Shown: positions 28,972 through 41,579, counted from the stretch's first letter. The stretch: 64,000 bases of DNA from Bacteroides ndongoniae (GCF_900108345.1 NZ_FNVV01000013.1:124001-188000), one strand, 5' to 3'. Made by a program: numbers and translations. Notes: generated by a model from the letters alone, not told the origin.

Positions 28972-30858
28972 TTAGAACCTGTACAACCATGAATCGAGCG
29001 TTTCTCCATCAGCAAAAGTATCAGGTGTCTGTTGCAAGATACGCTTCTTGGTACGTGACTTCTGCTGCGATACAGAAGTAGGAGAAACCGCTGTAAAGGC
29101 CGCAATCTGGGCAATGCTAAAATTTAATTTTAAAAGAATACACAACTGTAAGTCAACGTCTGTCAGACGAGGGTATTGCTTCATGAGCCGTAAGGTGAAA
29201 TCGGGATACACCTTGTTGACCAAAGTAGTCAGATGATTAAAATCTTCTGATTGTAGAAAACGGGGTGAAGTGCGTAGCTCTTTTACCAATGGGGTAGAGG
29301 TTATCAATTGTGTGGTCAACAGAAGTTCTCGGTCTTTTAGTTGCAATACTTCAGCAGTAAGTTTCTGAGTAAACTTATCTTTGGAGGGCATATCGTTCAA
29401 CTGTTTCCAGTAAATATCAATCTGTCGTTGCAAATCCTGATTGAGCTGTGTCAGTTCCTGATTCTGTAGTTTCAGATTTTCGATGAATGTCTGTTGTTCC
29501 TGTTGTTCATGAGCTTGCTGGTGTACCAGTTGCATTTGTAGCTCCCTGATACTTTCTTGATTCTGGGTTATCAGTCTTTCATTATCTTTCAGTTGGCGCA
29601 GATGTTTCTGTAAATCGTCCGAAAGTTGACGGATAACTTGCTCTTTGCGCTTCAGATTCCGCTGGTACATTATTATTAGAATAAGAACCATACCCAGCAG
29701 CAAAGCGATGATAAGCACAATCTGAAATTCCAGCCGTTGGCGCCGGATGGTAAGTTCATAGTTCTGTTGCTGTAAGCGAGTACGGGTCTCCTGTTGGCGT
29801 AGTTCTGTCTGGTGCTTTTCGGCAAGAGAGACCTCTATGGAGTCGCAATAACGTTCAAATCCCACTATATCAATCGGATTACCGACCCTGTTGTCCAATA
29901 CGGCACGCAATAGATATACCCGTCCTTTCTCAATCAGTTGAGTCTGATTCTTATTTCGTTTGCGCATGTCGTCCAAAGATTGTTCTACCTGGTTCACATA
30001 ATATCGGGCAGAATCAAATTGCTCCAGACAGAAATAGCTATAAGCCATGCTCAATTTAATGGCATTAATGAAAGATGTAGTGAAAGAGAACTTTGCCTTC
30101 ATCAGCTGATGAAACTGCTCTATGGCATCCCGGTATCGGCCGGCTAGCATAAACGCATCGCCATGATTGCGTTGGATATGATAGGCAAAAGCCGTATCAC
30201 CGGCAGCAAACGCCAGATTGGCTGCTTTTTCTAAACAATCCATATTAGACAAATCACCATCCAGTTGAGACACTAACGCCAGTGAATAGACCATCTGATA
30301 ATGTTCCTCTACTGGTAGTTTGTCGGCTATGCGCAACATATCTTCTATCATTTTCCGGCATTCCTTGTAGCGGCTCTGTTTGTAGTACACTTCCAATTTC
30401 TTGCGTTGTAATACCAGCATGTCAGCTGTGTCTTGTCTGGCAATGGCCAAATTAATGCCTTCATCAAACACAGCGATGGCCTCGTTGTCTCGGTTTGCCC
30501 ATCGCAGGTACATACCTTCCAGCAGATAGCCGTCGTAGAGTTTGCTCGAATCGCCCGACTGGCGGTAATAAGCAGCAGCCTTTCCTATCAATGAATCTTC
30601 GGCCAACGACATGTCTAACCGGTAGTGTGCCATTGCTTTGTCCCATATTAACTGCATTTGTTCGGGTGGTGTAAAGGACGATTCATCCAGAATGTCATTC
30701 AATAGGCATAGTGCGGAGTCTGGCTGGTCTGTCAACATTGAATCGGCATGTCGCAGCAAGCGGGCGACATCTGGCTGACTGTTACAAGCGGTCAATAATC
30801 CGGCGAGCACACAGCTGAGCATCAATAGTTTTCCGAAGTTTATGCCATTTGCTTTCAT
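28972..30858 (-). CDS. Membrane-spanning TPR lipoprotein with cytoplasmic HTH-like domain
   Basis: A 628-aa protein from the ATG at 30858 (a TTG start four codons earlier is less likely). The N terminus is a lipoprotein signal with lipobox LLTAC (Cys25). Residues about 30-330 are helical repeats of TPR type, for example DSMLTDQPDSALCLLNDILD. One membrane helix (about 376-397; IVLIIALLLGMVLILIIMY) leads to a long coiled coil (about 398-510) and a C-terminal helix-turn-helix-like domain (about 566-607). The order suggests a periplasmic sensor joined directly to a cytoplasmic DNA-binding module. It probably controls the adjacent receptor operon; that is inference from position and the shared domain. 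Confidence 0.78.
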   Translation of the reverse strand: MKANGINFGKLLMLSCVLAGLLTACNSQPDVARLLRHADSMLTDQPDSALCLLNDILDESSFTPPEQMQLIWDKAMAHYRLDMSLAEDSLIGKAAAYYRQSGDSSKLYDGYLLEGMYLRWANRDNEAIAVFDEGINLAIARQDTADMLVLQRKKLEVYYKQSRYKECRKMIEDMLRIADKLPVEEHYQMVYSLALVSQLDGDLSNMDCLEKAANLAFAAGDTAFAYHIQRNHGDAFMLAGRYRDAIEQFHQLMKAKFSFTTSFINAIKLSMAYSYFCLEQFDSARYYVNQVEQSLDDMRKRNKNQTQLIEKGRVYLLRAVLDNRVGNPIDIVGFERYCDSIEVSLAEKHQTELRQQETRTRLQQQNYELTIRRQRLEFQIVLIIALLLGMVLILIIMYQRNLKRKEQVIRQLSDDLQKHLRQLKDNERLITQNQESIRELQMQLVHQQAHEQQEQQTFIENLKLQNQELTQLNQDLQRQIDIYWKQLNDMPSKDKFTQKLTAEVLQLKDRELLLTTQLITSTPLVKELRTSPRFLQSEDFNHLTTLVNKVYPDFTLRLMKQYPRLTDVDLQLCILLKLNFSIAQIAAFTAVSPTSVSQQKSRTKKRILQQTPDTFADGETLDSWLYRF

Positions 30859-30893
30859 TTCACAATACAAAGATTTTCGGTTTCATTACTCTG

Positions 30894-30901
30894 CAAAAAT
30901 A
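30894..30901 (-). promoter_or_regulatory. Putative promoter (-7 element) of the TPR sensor gene
   Basis: TATTTTTG on the minus strand (30901-30894) matches TAnnTTTG and lies 36 bases before the ATG. No good TTTG is present at the expected distance. Confidence 0.4.
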
Positions 30902-31051
30902 ACGTAATCATGAAAAATGCGAACTCTCTTTTTTATTTTTTTCTCATCAGGAAGGAAAACTTCTGCTTTTATTTCTAAGTGAAGTGATAACTTCTTTCAC
31001 TCCTGGAAGCATATTAAATCCGATACCTAAGTTATCTTTTATGCGTTTTTA

Positions 31052-31084
31052 CTTGTATTTTTCGAATAGTATTCCGTACTTTTG
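31052..31084 (+). promoter_or_regulatory. Promoter of the DUF3467 gene
   Basis: CTTG (31052-31055), 21 bases, then TACTTTTG (31077-31084), which fits TAnnTTTG. The ATG follows 32 bases after the -7 element. Confidence 0.55.
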
Positions 31085-31115
31085 TGACAGATTCAATAAC
31101 TAAAAACACATATTT

Positions 31116-31430
31116 ATGGAAAATCAGGAAAATAATAACGGACAGTTACAAATAGAATTGAAGGAAGACGTGGCTCAAGGCACTTATTCGAACCTGGCTA
31201 TCATTACTCATAGCAGTTCGGAGTTTGTATTCGATTTCGTACGCGTGTTGCCGGGAATGCCCAAGGCAGGTGTGCAGTCGCGTGTCGTTATGGTGCCCGA
31301 GCATGCTAAACGTCTGCTTCGTGCGTTGGAAGAGAATATTGCCAAATACGAAAGAGTGTTTGGCGAAATCCGGGTACCTCAGGAAGGTGCCGGCCGTCAG
31401 GCCATCTTCCCGTTGAAGGGTGAAGCCTGA
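31116..31430 (+). CDS. DUF3467 domain-containing protein
   Basis: A 104-aa cytoplasmic protein: a polar N terminus, then EGTYSNLAIITHSSSEFVFD-like sequence (here QGTYSNLAIITHSSSEFVFD), MVPEHAKRLLRALEENIAKY and a short tail. This pattern is that of DUF3467, a small conserved family in Bacteroidota and other phyla whose role is not established. It is a single-gene unit between its own promoter and a shared terminator. Confidence 0.85.
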   Translation: MENQENNNGQLQIELKEDVAQGTYSNLAIITHSSSEFVFDFVRVLPGMPKAGVQSRVVMVPEHAKRLLRALEENIAKYERVFGEIRVPQEGAGRQAIFPLKGEA

Positions 31431-31460
31431 TGCTATAAAAGGCATTCTATATAATAAAGT

Positions 31461-31504
31461 AAGGAGGACAAGCCAGTGGCAGAACCAAGGGGCTTGTCCT
31501 CCTT
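31461..31504. terminator. Bidirectional terminator between the DUF3467 gene and eno
   Basis: AAGGAGGACAAGCC (31461-31474) is the exact reverse complement of GGCTTGTCCTCCTT (31491-31504), with a 16-base loop. It lies between two convergent genes. The flanking T runs are short. Confidence 0.75.
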
Positions 31505-31534
31505 CGTTTATAAAAAACACTGAGGGTGCTGTGT

Positions 31535-33173
<1,639 letters not shown>

Positions 33174-33575
33174 ATGCCTACAATTCAGCAATTAGTAAGA
33201 AAAGGACGCCAGGTGCTGGTTGACAAAAGTAAGTCACCTGCCTTGGATTCATGTCCTCAAAGACGTGGCGTTTGCGTGAGAGTGTATACAACCACTCCGA
33301 AGAAACCGAATTCAGCTATGCGTAAAGTAGCTCGTGTGCGTTTGACCAATGGTAAAGAGGTGAACTCTTACATTCCGGGCGAAGGACACAACTTGCAGGA
33401 ACACTCTATCGTACTGGTACGTGGTGGTCGTGTGAAGGACCTTCCGGGTGTACGTTATCACATCGTTCGCGGTACTTTGGATACTGCAGGTGTAGCCGGT
33501 CGTACACAACGTCGCTCTAAGTATGGTGCAAAGCGCCCGAAGCCAGGACAGGCAGCTCCCGCTAAGAAAAAATAA
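33174..33575 (+). CDS. rpsL: 30S ribosomal protein uS12
   Basis: A 133-aa protein at the decoding centre. The loops [16 protein letters not shown] and [14 protein letters not shown] keep the lysines found in streptomycin-sensitive proteins. First gene of the str operon; 156 bases separate it from rpsG. Confidence 0.98.
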   Translation: MPTIQQLVRKGRQVLVDKSKSPALDSCPQRRGVCVRVYTTTPKKPNSAMRKVARVRLTNGKEVNSYIPGEGHNLQEHSIVLVRGGRVKDLPGVRYHIVRGTLDTAGVAGRTQRRSKYGAKRPKPGQAAPAKKK

Positions 33576-33731
33576 TAAGGTGGACTAAGAGCTCAGAACA
33601 TTAACAATTAAAGTAATAACTTACGTTTTAGTTTGTTGGAGATGCTAAAGGTTGAGTAAATTCTCCGGAGGGAGAGTTGAAGAAGACAGAAGTAAACAAC
33701 CAAGAACGAAAAACATTATTCTTTCAGACAA

Positions 33732-34208
33732 ATGAGAAAAGCAAAACCGAAAAAACGTGTCATCCTTCCGGATCCCGTTTTTAATGATGTGAAAGTTTCC
33801 AAGTTCGTTAACCACCTGATGTACGACGGCAAGAAGAATACATCTTACGAAATCTTCTATGCAGCTCTGGAAACAGTGAAGAACAAGATGCAGAACGAAG
33901 AGAAATCTGCTCTTGAGATTTGGAAAAAAGCTTTGGACAACGTAACTCCTCAAGTTGAAGTAAAATCTCGCCGTGTAGGTGGTGCTACTTTCCAGGTTCC
34001 GACCGAAATCCGCCCCGACCGTAAGGAGTCTATTTCAATGAAGAATTTAATTATCTTTGCTCGCAAGCGTGGTGGTAAGTCAATGGCTGACAAGCTGGCT
34101 GCCGAAATCATGGACGCTTTCAACGAACAAGGAGGTGCCTTCAAACGTAAAGAAGATATGCACAGAATGGCAGAAGCTAACCGTGCATTCGCTCATTTCC
34201 GTTTCTAA
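33732..34208 (+). CDS. rpsG: 30S ribosomal protein uS7
   Basis: A 158-aa protein that organises the 30S head, with the family start [20 protein letters not shown] and the C-terminal [18 protein letters not shown]. fusA follows after 47 bases. Confidence 0.98.
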   Translation: MRKAKPKKRVILPDPVFNDVKVSKFVNHLMYDGKKNTSYEIFYAALETVKNKMQNEEKSALEIWKKALDNVTPQVEVKSRRVGGATFQVPTEIRPDRKESISMKNLIIFARKRGGKSMADKLAAEIMDAFNEQGGAFKRKEDMHRMAEANRAFAHFRF

Positions 34209-34255
34209 TGTTATAGTGGTACCTATTAATAATTAAAAACTTAAAGATTTAGAAA

Positions 34256-36373
34256 ATGGCAAAGCGTGATTTACATTTGACTCGTAACATCGGTATCATG
34301 GCTCACATCGATGCCGGTAAGACAACAACCTCAGAACGTATCTTGTTCTACACAGGTCTGACTCACAAAATCGGTGAGGTGCACGATGGTGCTGCCACAA
34401 TGGACTGGATGGAACAGGAACAGGAGCGTGGTATTACTATTACTTCTGCTGCTACAACTACTCGTTGGAAATATGCAGGCAATACATATAAAATCAATCT
34501 GATTGACACTCCGGGACACGTTGACTTTACTGCCGAAGTAGAACGTTCATTGCGTGTACTTGACGGTGCTGTTGCTGCTTACTGTGCAGTAGGTGGTGTT
34601 GAACCGCAGTCTGAAACTGTATGGCGTCAGGCTGACAAGTACAATGTTCCCCGTATCGGATATGTAAACAAAATGGACCGTTCGGGCGCCGACTTCTTTG
34701 AAGTAGTTCGTCAGATGAAGGACGTTTTGGGTGCTAATCCCTGTCCGGTTGTAATTCCTATCGGTGCAGAAGAAAACTTCAAGGGTGTCGTTGACCTGAT
34801 CAAAATGAAAGCTATCCTGTGGCACGATGAAACCATGGGCGCTGACTATGACGTTGAGGAAATTCCTGCCAACTTGCAGGCTGAAGCTGAAGAATGGCGT
34901 GGCAAGATGCTGGAAACAGTAGCTGAATACGACGATGCTTTGATGGAAAAATTCTTCGACGATCCTAATACAATCACTGAAGAAGAAATCCTCCGCGGAT
35001 TGCGTGCTGCAACCTTGAAGATGGATATCGTGCCGATGCTTTGCGGTTCTTCTTTCAAGAATAAGGGCGTTCAGACACTGCTCGACTATGTATGTGCTTT
35101 CTTGCCTTCTCCGCTGGATACTCCTAACATCGTAGGTACTAATCCTTCGACTGGTGAAGAGGAAGACCGTAAGCCTGATGAAGACGAAAAGACTGCAGCT
35201 TTGGCATTTAAGATTGCTACTGACCCCTATGTAGGTCGTCTGACATTCTTCCGTGTTTACTCTGGTAAGGTTGAAGCCGGTTCTTATATCTACAACAGCC
35301 GTTCGGGCAAGAAGGAGCGTGTGTCTCGTCTGTTCCAGATGCACTCTAACAAGCAGAACCCTGTAGAAGTAGTATCTGCCGGTGATATCGGTGCAGGTGT
35401 TGGTTTCAAGGATATCCGTACTGGTGATACCTTGTGCGACGAAGATGCTCCTATCGTATTGGAGTCTATGGACTTCCCCGATCCGGTTATCGGTATCGCA
35501 GTTGAGCCTAAGACTCAGAAGGATATGGATAAATTGTCTAACGGTCTGGCTAAGCTGGCTGAAGAAGACCCGACATTCACCGTTCGTACCGACGAGCAGA
35601 CTGGTCAGACAGTTATCTCTGGTATGGGTGAGCTTCACTTGGATATCATTATCGACCGTCTGAAACGTGAGTTCAAGGTTGAATGTAACCAAGGTAAGCC
35701 TCAGGTTAACTATAAAGAGGCTATCACGAAGACTGTTAACCTCCGTGAGGTGTACAAGAAGCAGTCTGGTGGTCGTGGTAAGTTCGCTGATATCATCGTT
35801 AACGTTGGTCCGATCGATGAGGACTACAAAGAAGGCGGTCTGCAGTTCATCAACGAAGTAACTGGTGGTAACATTCCTAAGGAATTTATTCCTTCTGTAC
35901 AGAAGGGCTTCCAGACAGCTATGAAGAACGGTGTATTAGCCGGCTTCCCGATGGATAGCTTGAAGGTTACTTTGCTTGATGGTTCTTTCCACCCGGTAGA
36001 CTCTGACCAGCTGTCATTCGAAATCTGTGCAATCCAGGCTTATAAGAATGCTTGTTCTAAGGCCGGTCCTGTGCTGATGGAGCCTATCATGAAGCTGGAA
36101 GTTGTTACTCCGGAAGAGAACATGGGTGATGTGATCGGTGACTTGAACAAACGTCGTGGTCAGGTAGAAGGTATGGAGTCAAGCCGCTCAGGTGCCCGCA
36201 TCGTGAAGGCTATGGTTCCGCTGGCTGAAATGTTCGGCTATGTAACAGCATTGCGTACCATTACTTCTGGTCGTGCTACTTCTTCTATGACTTACGATCA
36301 TCACGCACAAGTATCTACTTCTATTGCCAAGGCAGTATTGGAAGAAGTGAAGGGACGTGTTGACCTGATTTAA
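34256..36373 (+). CDS. fusA: Translation elongation factor G
   Basis: A 705-aa ribosomal translocase GTPase. G motifs: AHIDAGKTT (about residues 17-25), DTPGHVDF and NKMDRSGAD; the switch sequence [11 protein letters not shown] is intact. Domains II-V follow, ending [20 protein letters not shown]. tuf does not follow; a hairpin and then rpsJ do. Confidence 0.98.
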   Translation: MAKRDLHLTRNIGIMAHIDAGKTTTSERILFYTGLTHKIGEVHDGAATMDWMEQEQERGITITSAATTTRWKYAGNTYKINLIDTPGHVDFTAEVERSLRVLDGAVAAYCAVGGVEPQSETVWRQADKYNVPRIGYVNKMDRSGADFFEVVRQMKDVLGANPCPVVIPIGAEENFKGVVDLIKMKAILWHDETMGADYDVEEIPANLQAEAEEWRGKMLETVAEYDDALMEKFFDDPNTITEEEILRGLRAATLKMDIVPMLCGSSFKNKGVQTLLDYVCAFLPSPLDTPNIVGTNPSTGEEEDRKPDEDEKTAALAFKIATDPYVGRLTFFRVYSGKVEAGSYIYNSRSGKKERVSRLFQMHSNKQNPVEVVSAGDIGAGVGFKDIRTGDTLCDEDAPIVLESMDFPDPVIGIAVEPKTQKDMDKLSNGLAKLAEEDPTFTVRTDEQTGQTVISGMGELHLDIIIDRLKREFKVECNQGKPQVNYKEAITKTVNLREVYKKQSGGRGKFADIIVNVGPIDEDYKEGGLQFINEVTGGNIPKEFIPSVQKGFQTAMKNGVLAGFPMDSLKVTLLDGSFHPVDSDQLSFEICAIQAYKNACSKAGPVLMEPIMKLEVVTPEENMGDVIGDLNKRRGQVEGMESSRSGARIVKAMVPLAEMFGYVTALRTITSGRATSSMTYDHHAQVSTSIAKAVLEEVKGRVDLI

Positions 36374-36390
36374 TCAACAGAATACAATCA

Positions 36391-36431
36391 GAGTACCGCA
36401 GGTTAGCGAATGACTCTTAACCTGCGGACTC
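36391..36431 (+). terminator. Hairpin between fusA and rpsJ (possible attenuator)
   Basis: CCGCAGGTTA (36396-36405) pairs with TAACCTGCGG (36418-36427), and GAGT (36391-36394) with ACTC (36428-36431) around one bulged A. TCTTTAGAATAATAATTTT follows, so termination would be partial. It separates the str and S10 parts of the locus. Confidence 0.5.
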
Positions 36432-36463
36432 TCTTTAGAATAATAATTTTAATAATAAAAGTA

Positions 36464-36769
36464 ATGAGTCAAAAAATTAGAATCAAACTGAAATCTTACG
36501 ACCACAACTTGGTTGACAAGTCAGCTGAAAAGATTGTAAGAACAGTAAAGACTACAGGTGCTATCGTCAGCGGTCCTATACCTCTGCCTACTCACAAGCG
36601 CATCTTTACTGTAAACCGTTCGACTTTCGTAAACAAAAAGTCTCGTGAACAATTCGAACTCTCTTCTTATAAGAGATTGATCGACATCTATAGCTCAACA
36701 GCTAAGACAGTAGATGCTCTGATGAAGCTGGAGTTGCCGAGCGGTGTGGAAGTAGAAATTAAAGTGTAA
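36464..36769 (+). CDS. rpsJ: 30S ribosomal protein uS10
   Basis: A 101-aa protein starting [21 protein letters not shown]10 is a 30S head protein and, as NusE, a transcription antitermination partner. The ATG at 36464 is chosen because an in-frame ATG at 36410 falls inside the upstream hairpin and would add 18 non-conserved residues. Confidence 0.97.
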   Translation: MSQKIRIKLKSYDHNLVDKSAEKIVRTVKTTGAIVSGPIPLPTHKRIFTVNRSTFVNKKSREQFELSSYKRLIDIYSSTAKTVDALMKLELPSGVEVEIKV

Positions 36770-36793
36770 GTTAAGTATTAAAAATTTAGAGAA

Positions 36794-37411
36794 ATGCCAG
36801 GATTATTAGGAAAAAAAATCGGAATGACATCCGTTTTCAGTGCCGAGGGCAAAAACGTGCCATGCACTGTTATCGAAGCAGGTCCTTGTGTTGTTACTCA
36901 AGTGAAGACTGTAGAAAAGGACGGCTATGCAGCTGTTCAGCTGGGCTTCCAGGATAAGAAAGAGAAGCATACTACAAAACCTTTGATGGGCCATTTTAAG
37001 AAGGCTGGAGTAACACCCAAGAAACACTTGGCTGAGTTCAAAGAATTTGCGACAGAGTTGAATCTGGGTGATACTGTAACTGTAGAACTGTTCAACGATG
37101 CCGATTTTGTAGACGTAGTAGGTACTTCTAAAGGTAAGGGTTTCCAAGGCGTTGTTAAGCGTCACGGCTTTGGTGGTGTAGGTCAGACTACTCACGGTCA
37201 GCATAACCGCGCTCGTAAACCGGGTTCTATCGGTGCTTGTTCGTATCCTGCAAAAGTATTCAAAGGAATGCGCATGGGCGGACAGCTTGGTGGCGACAGA
37301 GTAACTGTTCAAAACCTGCAAGTATTAAAAGTAATCGCGGAGCACAATCTTCTTTTGGTGAAAGGTTCTGTTCCTGGTTGCAAAGGTTCAATCGTAATAA
37401 TTGAGAAATAA
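36794..37411 (+). CDS. rplC: 50S ribosomal protein uL3
   Basis: A 205-aa early-assembly protein starting [20 protein letters not shown], with the loop near [20 protein letters not shown] that reaches toward the peptidyl-transferase centre. Its TAA stop overlaps the rplD ATG by one base. Confidence 0.98.
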   Translation: MPGLLGKKIGMTSVFSAEGKNVPCTVIEAGPCVVTQVKTVEKDGYAAVQLGFQDKKEKHTTKPLMGHFKKAGVTPKKHLAEFKEFATELNLGDTVTVELFNDADFVDVVGTSKGKGFQGVVKRHGFGGVGQTTHGQHNRARKPGSIGACSYPAKVFKGMRMGGQLGGDRVTVQNLQVLKVIAEHNLLLVKGSVPGCKGSIVIIEK

Positions 37412-38037
37412 TGGAAGTTAACGTATATAACATTAAAGGTGAAGACACTGGGAGAAAGATTACGTTAAACGAGTCTATCTTCGGAATTGAGCCCAACGAC
37501 CACGCTATCTACTTGGACGTTAAACAGTTTATGGCAAACCAGCGTCAGGGCACTCACAAATCGAAAGAAAGAAGTGAGATCAGTGGTTCTACTCGTAAAA
37601 TCGGTCGTCAAAAAGGTGGTGGCGGTGCACGTCGTGGTGACATGAATTCGCCGGTACTTGTTGGTGGTGGACGCGTATTTGGTCCGAAACCGAGAGATTA
37701 CTACTTCAAACTGAATAAGAAAGTAAAAGCTTTGGCTCGTAAATCAGCTTTGTCTTATAAAGCAAAAGAAAACGCCATTGTTGTGGTTGAAGACTTCGCT
37801 TTTGAGGCTCCAAAGACTAAAGATTTTGTTGCAATGACAAAAAATCTTAAAGTTTCTGATAAAAAGCTGCTTTTAGTTTTACCGGAAGCAAATAAAAATG
37901 TATATTTGTCAGCTCGTAACGTGAAGGGTGCTAACGTGCAGACTATCTCCGGGTTGAATACTTATAGAGTATTGGACGCTGGAGTTCTTGTGCTTACTGA
38001 AAGCGCACTTTCTGCTATTGACAATATCTTAATGTAA
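37411..38037 (+). CDS. rplD: 50S ribosomal protein uL4
   Basis: A 208-aa protein whose extended loop (about residues 55-95; [19 protein letters not shown]) lines the exit tunnel. Translationally coupled to rplC through TAATG. Confidence 0.98.
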   Translation: MEVNVYNIKGEDTGRKITLNESIFGIEPNDHAIYLDVKQFMANQRQGTHKSKERSEISGSTRKIGRQKGGGGARRGDMNSPVLVGGGRVFGPKPRDYYFKLNKKVKALARKSALSYKAKENAIVVVEDFAFEAPKTKDFVAMTKNLKVSDKKLLLVLPEANKNVYLSARNVKGANVQTISGLNTYRVLDAGVLVLTESALSAIDNILM

Positions 38038-38045
38038 AAAGGAGG
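38038..38045 (+). promoter_or_regulatory. Shine-Dalgarno sequence before rplW
   Basis: AAAGGAGG, 8 bases before the rplW ATG and overlapping the rplD stop region. One of the few clear Shine-Dalgarno sites in this locus. Confidence 0.6.
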
Positions 38046-38053
38046 CTTAGATA

Positions 38054-38347
38054 ATGGGAATTATTATTAAACCGTTAGTGACAGAAAAAATGACTGCAAT
38101 TACTGATAAGGCGAACAATCGTTTCGGCTTTGTCGTGCGTCCTGAAGCTAATAAACTGGAAATTAAGAAAGAAATTGAGGCCCTTTATAACGTTACAGTA
38201 GTTGATGTAAATACAATGCGCTATGACGGTAAGAACAAGAGCCGTTACACACGTGCAGGTATCATCAATGGTCGTAAGAGCGCTTTTAAGAAAGCCATCG
38301 TTACGTTGAAAGAAGGAGATACTATTGATTTTTATAGCAATATTTAA
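38054..38347 (+). CDS. rplW: 50S ribosomal protein uL23
   Basis: A 97-aa exit-tunnel protein ([20 protein letters not shown]) that forms the docking site for trigger factor and SRP. Five bases separate it from rplB. Confidence 0.97.
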   Translation: MGIIIKPLVTEKMTAITDKANNRFGFVVRPEANKLEIKKEIEALYNVTVVDVNTMRYDGKNKSRYTRAGIINGRKSAFKKAIVTLKEGDTIDFYSNI

Positions 38348-38352
38348 TAGAA

Positions 38353-39177
38353 ATGGCAGTACGTAAATTTAAGCCCACAACACCGGGGCAAAGACATAAA
38401 ATTATTGGTACTTTCGAAGAAATTACTGCACGAGTACCAGAAAAGTCTCTTGTATTTGGTAAGAAATCTTCAGGTGGTCGTAACAACGAAGGTAAGATGA
38501 CTATGCGCTACATCGGCGGTGGTCATAAGAAGGTAATTCGTATCATTGACTTCAAGAGAAATAAAGACGGTGTACCTGCAGTGGTTAAAACAATTGAATA
38601 CGATCCGAACCGTTCGGCTCGTATCGCTCTGTTGTTTTATGCAGATGGTGAAAAAAGATATATTATTGCTCCCAATGGATTGCAAGTTGGCGCGACTTTG
38701 ATGTCAGGTGCGGATGCGGCTCCGGAGATCGGAAACGCACTCCCTCTTCAAAATATCCCGGTAGGTACTGTAATTCACAATATCGAATTACGCCCCGGAC
38801 AAGGTGCTGCTTTGGTTCGTTCGGCTGGTAATTTTGCTCAGTTGACTTCAAGAGAAGGTAAGTACTGCGTTATCAAGTTGCCTTCAGGCGAGGTTCGTCA
38901 GATCCTTTGCACTTGTAAGGCTACAGTAGGTAGCGTTGGTAATTCAGATCACGGACTGGAAAGTTCTGGTAAGGCAGGACGCTCTCGTTGGTTAGGACGT
39001 CGTCCGCATAACCGTGGTGTTGTTATGAACCCGGTTGATCACCCGATGGGTGGTGGTGAAGGACGTGCTTCAGGAGGACATCCGAGATCTCGTAAGGGAT
39101 TGTATGCTAAGGGTCTTAAGACAAGAGCTCCGAAGAAACAATCATCTAAGTATATTATTGAGAGAAGAAAGAAGTAA
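38353..39177 (+). CDS. rplB: 50S ribosomal protein uL2
   Basis: A 274-aa protein needed for subunit joining and the peptidyl-transferase region. The C-terminal motif reads [17 protein letters not shown]; the HPHGGGEG found in Escherichia coli has Met in place of the second His here. Otherwise complete, ending in the basic tail [16 protein letters not shown]. Confidence 0.98.
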   Translation: MAVRKFKPTTPGQRHKIIGTFEEITARVPEKSLVFGKKSSGGRNNEGKMTMRYIGGGHKKVIRIIDFKRNKDGVPAVVKTIEYDPNRSARIALLFYADGEKRYIIAPNGLQVGATLMSGADAAPEIGNALPLQNIPVGTVIHNIELRPGQGAALVRSAGNFAQLTSREGKYCVIKLPSGEVRQILCTCKATVGSVGNSDHGLESSGKAGRSRWLGRRPHNRGVVMNPVDHPMGGGEGRASGGHPRSRKGLYAKGLKTRAPKKQSSKYIIERRKK

Positions 39178-39197
39178 TCTGATTAATTGAGAAAATT

Positions 39198-39467
39198 ATG
39201 AGTCGTTCATTAAAAAAAGGTCCGTATATTAACGTTAAACTTGAGAAGAAAGTGCTTGCCATGAATGAATCTGGCAAGAAGGCTGTAGTTAAGACTTGGG
39301 CCAGAGCTTCAATGATTTCGCCTGATTTCGTAGGCCATACTGTTGCAGTTCACAATGGAAATAAATTCATTCCTGTTTACGTTACCGAAAATATGGTAGG
39401 ACACAAGTTGGGCGAATTTGCTCCAACTCGTACATTCAGAGGACACGCTGGTAACAAGAAAAAATAA
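39198..39467 (+). CDS. rpsS: 30S ribosomal protein uS19
   Basis: An 89-aa head protein ([20 protein letters not shown]) with the conserved [18 protein letters not shown]-terminal motif, which contacts S13. Confidence 0.98.
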   Translation: MSRSLKKGPYINVKLEKKVLAMNESGKKAVVKTWARASMISPDFVGHTVAVHNGNKFIPVYVTENMVGHKLGEFAPTRTFRGHAGNKKK

Positions 39468-39504
39468 AGACAGGATTTATCTGAAATAATAAAGTAATAA
39501 TATA

Positions 39505-39915
39505 ATGGGAGCAAGAAAAAAAATATCGGCTGATAAAAGAAAAGAAGCCCTTAAATCCATGTATTTTGCGAAATTGCAAAATGTTCCTACTTCCCCGCGT
39601 AAGATGCGTCTCGTGGCAGACATGATTCGCGGTATGGAAGTGAACAGAGCGCTTGGCGTCTTGAAGTTCTCTTCTAAAGAGGCTGCTGCGAGAGTGGAGA
39701 AGCTGCTGCGTTCTGCAATTGCTAACTGGGAGCAGAAAAACGAACGTAAGGCTGAAAGTGGCGAATTGTTCGTAACAAAGATTTATGTTGATGGTGGTGC
39801 TACGCTGAAAAGAATGCGTCCGGCTCCGCAGGGAAGAGGTTACAGAATTCGCAAGCGTTCAAATCACGTAACATTGTTCGTTGGTTCTAAAAGTAATAAC
39901 GAAGATCAAAATTAA
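39505..39915 (+). CDS. rplV: 50S ribosomal protein uL22
   Basis: A 136-aa protein whose beta-hairpin ([20 protein letters not shown]) reaches into the exit tunnel. rpsC starts 5 bases later. Confidence 0.97.
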   Translation: MGARKKISADKRKEALKSMYFAKLQNVPTSPRKMRLVADMIRGMEVNRALGVLKFSSKEAAARVEKLLRSAIANWEQKNERKAESGELFVTKIYVDGGATLKRMRPAPQGRGYRIRKRSNHVTLFVGSKSNNEDQN

Positions 39916-39920
39916 GGTAA

Positions 39921-40652
39921 ATGGGACAAAAAGTTAATCCAATAAGCAACCGTTTAGGAATTATCAGAGGCTGGGATTCCAATTGGTATGGTGGAAAGAA
40001 TTACGGCGATTCTTTGTTGGAAGATAGCAAAATTCGCAAATATCTGAACGCTCGTCTTGCTAAAGCCAGCGTTTCAAGAATTGTAATCGAACGTACACTG
40101 AAACTCGTGACTATTACCGTTTGTACTGCACGTCCGGGTATCATTATCGGTAAGGGTGGCCAGGAAGTTGATAAGTTGAAAGAGGAATTGAAGAAGGTTA
40201 CCGATAAGGACATCCAGATTAATATCTTCGAAGTTAAGAGACCTGAACTCGACGCCGTTATCGTGGCTAATAACATCGCGCGTCAGGTTGAAGGTAAGAT
40301 TGCCTACCGTCGTGCCATCAAGATGGCTATCGCTAATACAATGCGTATGGGTGCGGAAGGTATTAAAATTCAGATTTCAGGACGTTTGAATGGCGCTGAA
40401 ATGGCACGTTCTGAAATGTATAAGGAAGGAAGAACTCCGTTGCACACTTTCAGAGCAGACATCGACTACTGTCATGCAGAAGCATTGACGAAGGTTGGTC
40501 TTCTCGGTATTAAAGTTTGGATTTGTAGAGGTGAAGTTTATGGTAAGAGAGAATTGGCTCCGAACTTTACACAAAGCAAGGAAAGTGGTCGTGGAAGCAA
40601 TAGCGGAAACAATGGCGGAAAGAACTTCAAAAGAAAGAAAAATAATCGCTAA
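39921..40652 (+). CDS. rpsC: 30S ribosomal protein uS3
   Basis: A 243-aa protein with the KH domain ([20 protein letters not shown], about 74-93) at the mRNA entry channel. The C terminus is a low-complexity Gly/Asn/Lys tail ([20 protein letters not shown]), longer and more polar than in enteric bacteria. Confidence 0.97.
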   Translation: MGQKVNPISNRLGIIRGWDSNWYGGKNYGDSLLEDSKIRKYLNARLAKASVSRIVIERTLKLVTITVCTARPGIIIGKGGQEVDKLKEELKKVTDKDIQINIFEVKRPELDAVIVANNIARQVEGKIAYRRAIKMAIANTMRMGAEGIKIQISGRLNGAEMARSEMYKEGRTPLHTFRADIDYCHAEALTKVGLLGIKVWICRGEVYGKRELAPNFTQSKESGRGSNSGNNGGKNFKRKKNNR

Positions 40653-40673
40653 CGAATTTGATTTTTAGGAATT

Positions 40674-41108
40674 ATGTTACAACCGAAAAAAACAAAATTC
40701 AGAAGACAACAAAAAGGCCGTCAAAAAGGCAATGCCCAAAGAGGTAACCAGCTGGCTTTCGGGTCATTTGGTATCAAAGCTTTGGAGACGAAATGGATTA
40801 CAGGCCGTCAGATTGAAGCTGCACGTATTGCAGTAACGAGATATATGCAACGTCAAGGACAAATTTGGATTCGCATTTTCCCCGATAAACCTATTACGAG
40901 AAAGCCTGCTGACGTACGTATGGGTAAAGGTAAAGGTAATCCCGAAGGATTCGTAGCTCCTGTAACACCGGGTAGAATTATCATCGAAGCCGAGGGTGTT
41001 TCTTATGAGATCGCTAAAGAAGCTTTGCGCTTGGCAGCACAGAAGCTTCCTATCACTACTAAGTTCGTGGTAAGACGTGATTACGATGTTCAAAATCAAA
41101 ATGCGTAA
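40674..41108 (+). CDS. rplP: 50S ribosomal protein uL16
   Basis: A 144-aa late-assembly protein ([20 protein letters not shown]) close to the A-site tRNA elbow. It contains [20 protein letters not shown]. rpmC follows after 5 bases. Confidence 0.97.
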   Translation: MLQPKKTKFRRQQKGRQKGNAQRGNQLAFGSFGIKALETKWITGRQIEAARIAVTRYMQRQGQIWIRIFPDKPITRKPADVRMGKGKGNPEGFVAPVTPGRIIIEAEGVSYEIAKEALRLAAQKLPITTKFVVRRDYDVQNQNA

Positions 41109-41113
41109 GGAGT

Positions 41114-41311
41114 ATGAAAATAGCAGAAATTAGAGAAATGTCTACCAGTGATTTGGTAGAAAGAGTTGAAGCAGAAGTAGCAAAGTATGATCAAATGGTT
41201 TTGAATCATTCTATTTCTCCTTTGGATAATCCTGCTCAGATCAAACAGTTACGCAGAACAATCGCGCGTATGAAGACTGAGTTACGTCAAAGAGAACTTA
41301 ACAATAAATGA
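41114..41311 (+). CDS. rpmC: 50S ribosomal protein uL29
   Basis: A 65-aa helical protein with the family pattern [20 protein letters not shown], located near the tunnel exit. Its TGA overlaps the rpsQ ATG (ATGA). Confidence 0.96.
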   Translation: MKIAEIREMSTSDLVERVEAEVAKYDQMVLNHSISPLDNPAQIKQLRRTIARMKTELRQRELNNK

Positions 41312-41577
41312 TGAGTTTGATGGAAGCAAGAAATTTAAGAAAAGAAAGAACTGGGGTTGTGCTTAGCAACAAGATGGACAAGACTATCACAGTTGCTGCC
41401 AAATTTAAGGAAAAACACCCCATTTATGGTAAGTTCGTTAGCAAGACTAAGAAATACCATGCTCATGATGAGAAGAATGAGTGTAATGTAGGTGATACTG
41501 TACGTATCATGGAAACTCGTCCTTTGAGCAAGACCAAGAGATGGAGATTAGTAGAAATTGTAGAAAAAGCTAAGTAA
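41308..41577 (+). CDS. rpsQ: 30S ribosomal protein uS17
   Basis: An 89-aa OB-fold protein ([20 protein letters not shown]). The start at 41308 overlaps the rpmC stop. An in-frame ATG at 41320 ([10 protein letters not shown]) is an equally reasonable start, giving 85 aa. Confidence 0.95.
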   Translation: MMSLMEARNLRKERTGVVLSNKMDKTITVAAKFKEKHPIYGKFVSKTKKYHAHDEKNECNVGDTVRIMETRPLSKTKRWRLVEIVEKAK

Positions 41578-41579
41578 TT

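Noticed and set aside
36410..36463. N-terminal extension of rpsJ
   Set aside because: The extra codons lie in a hairpin; S10 conservation begins at [10 protein letters not shown].
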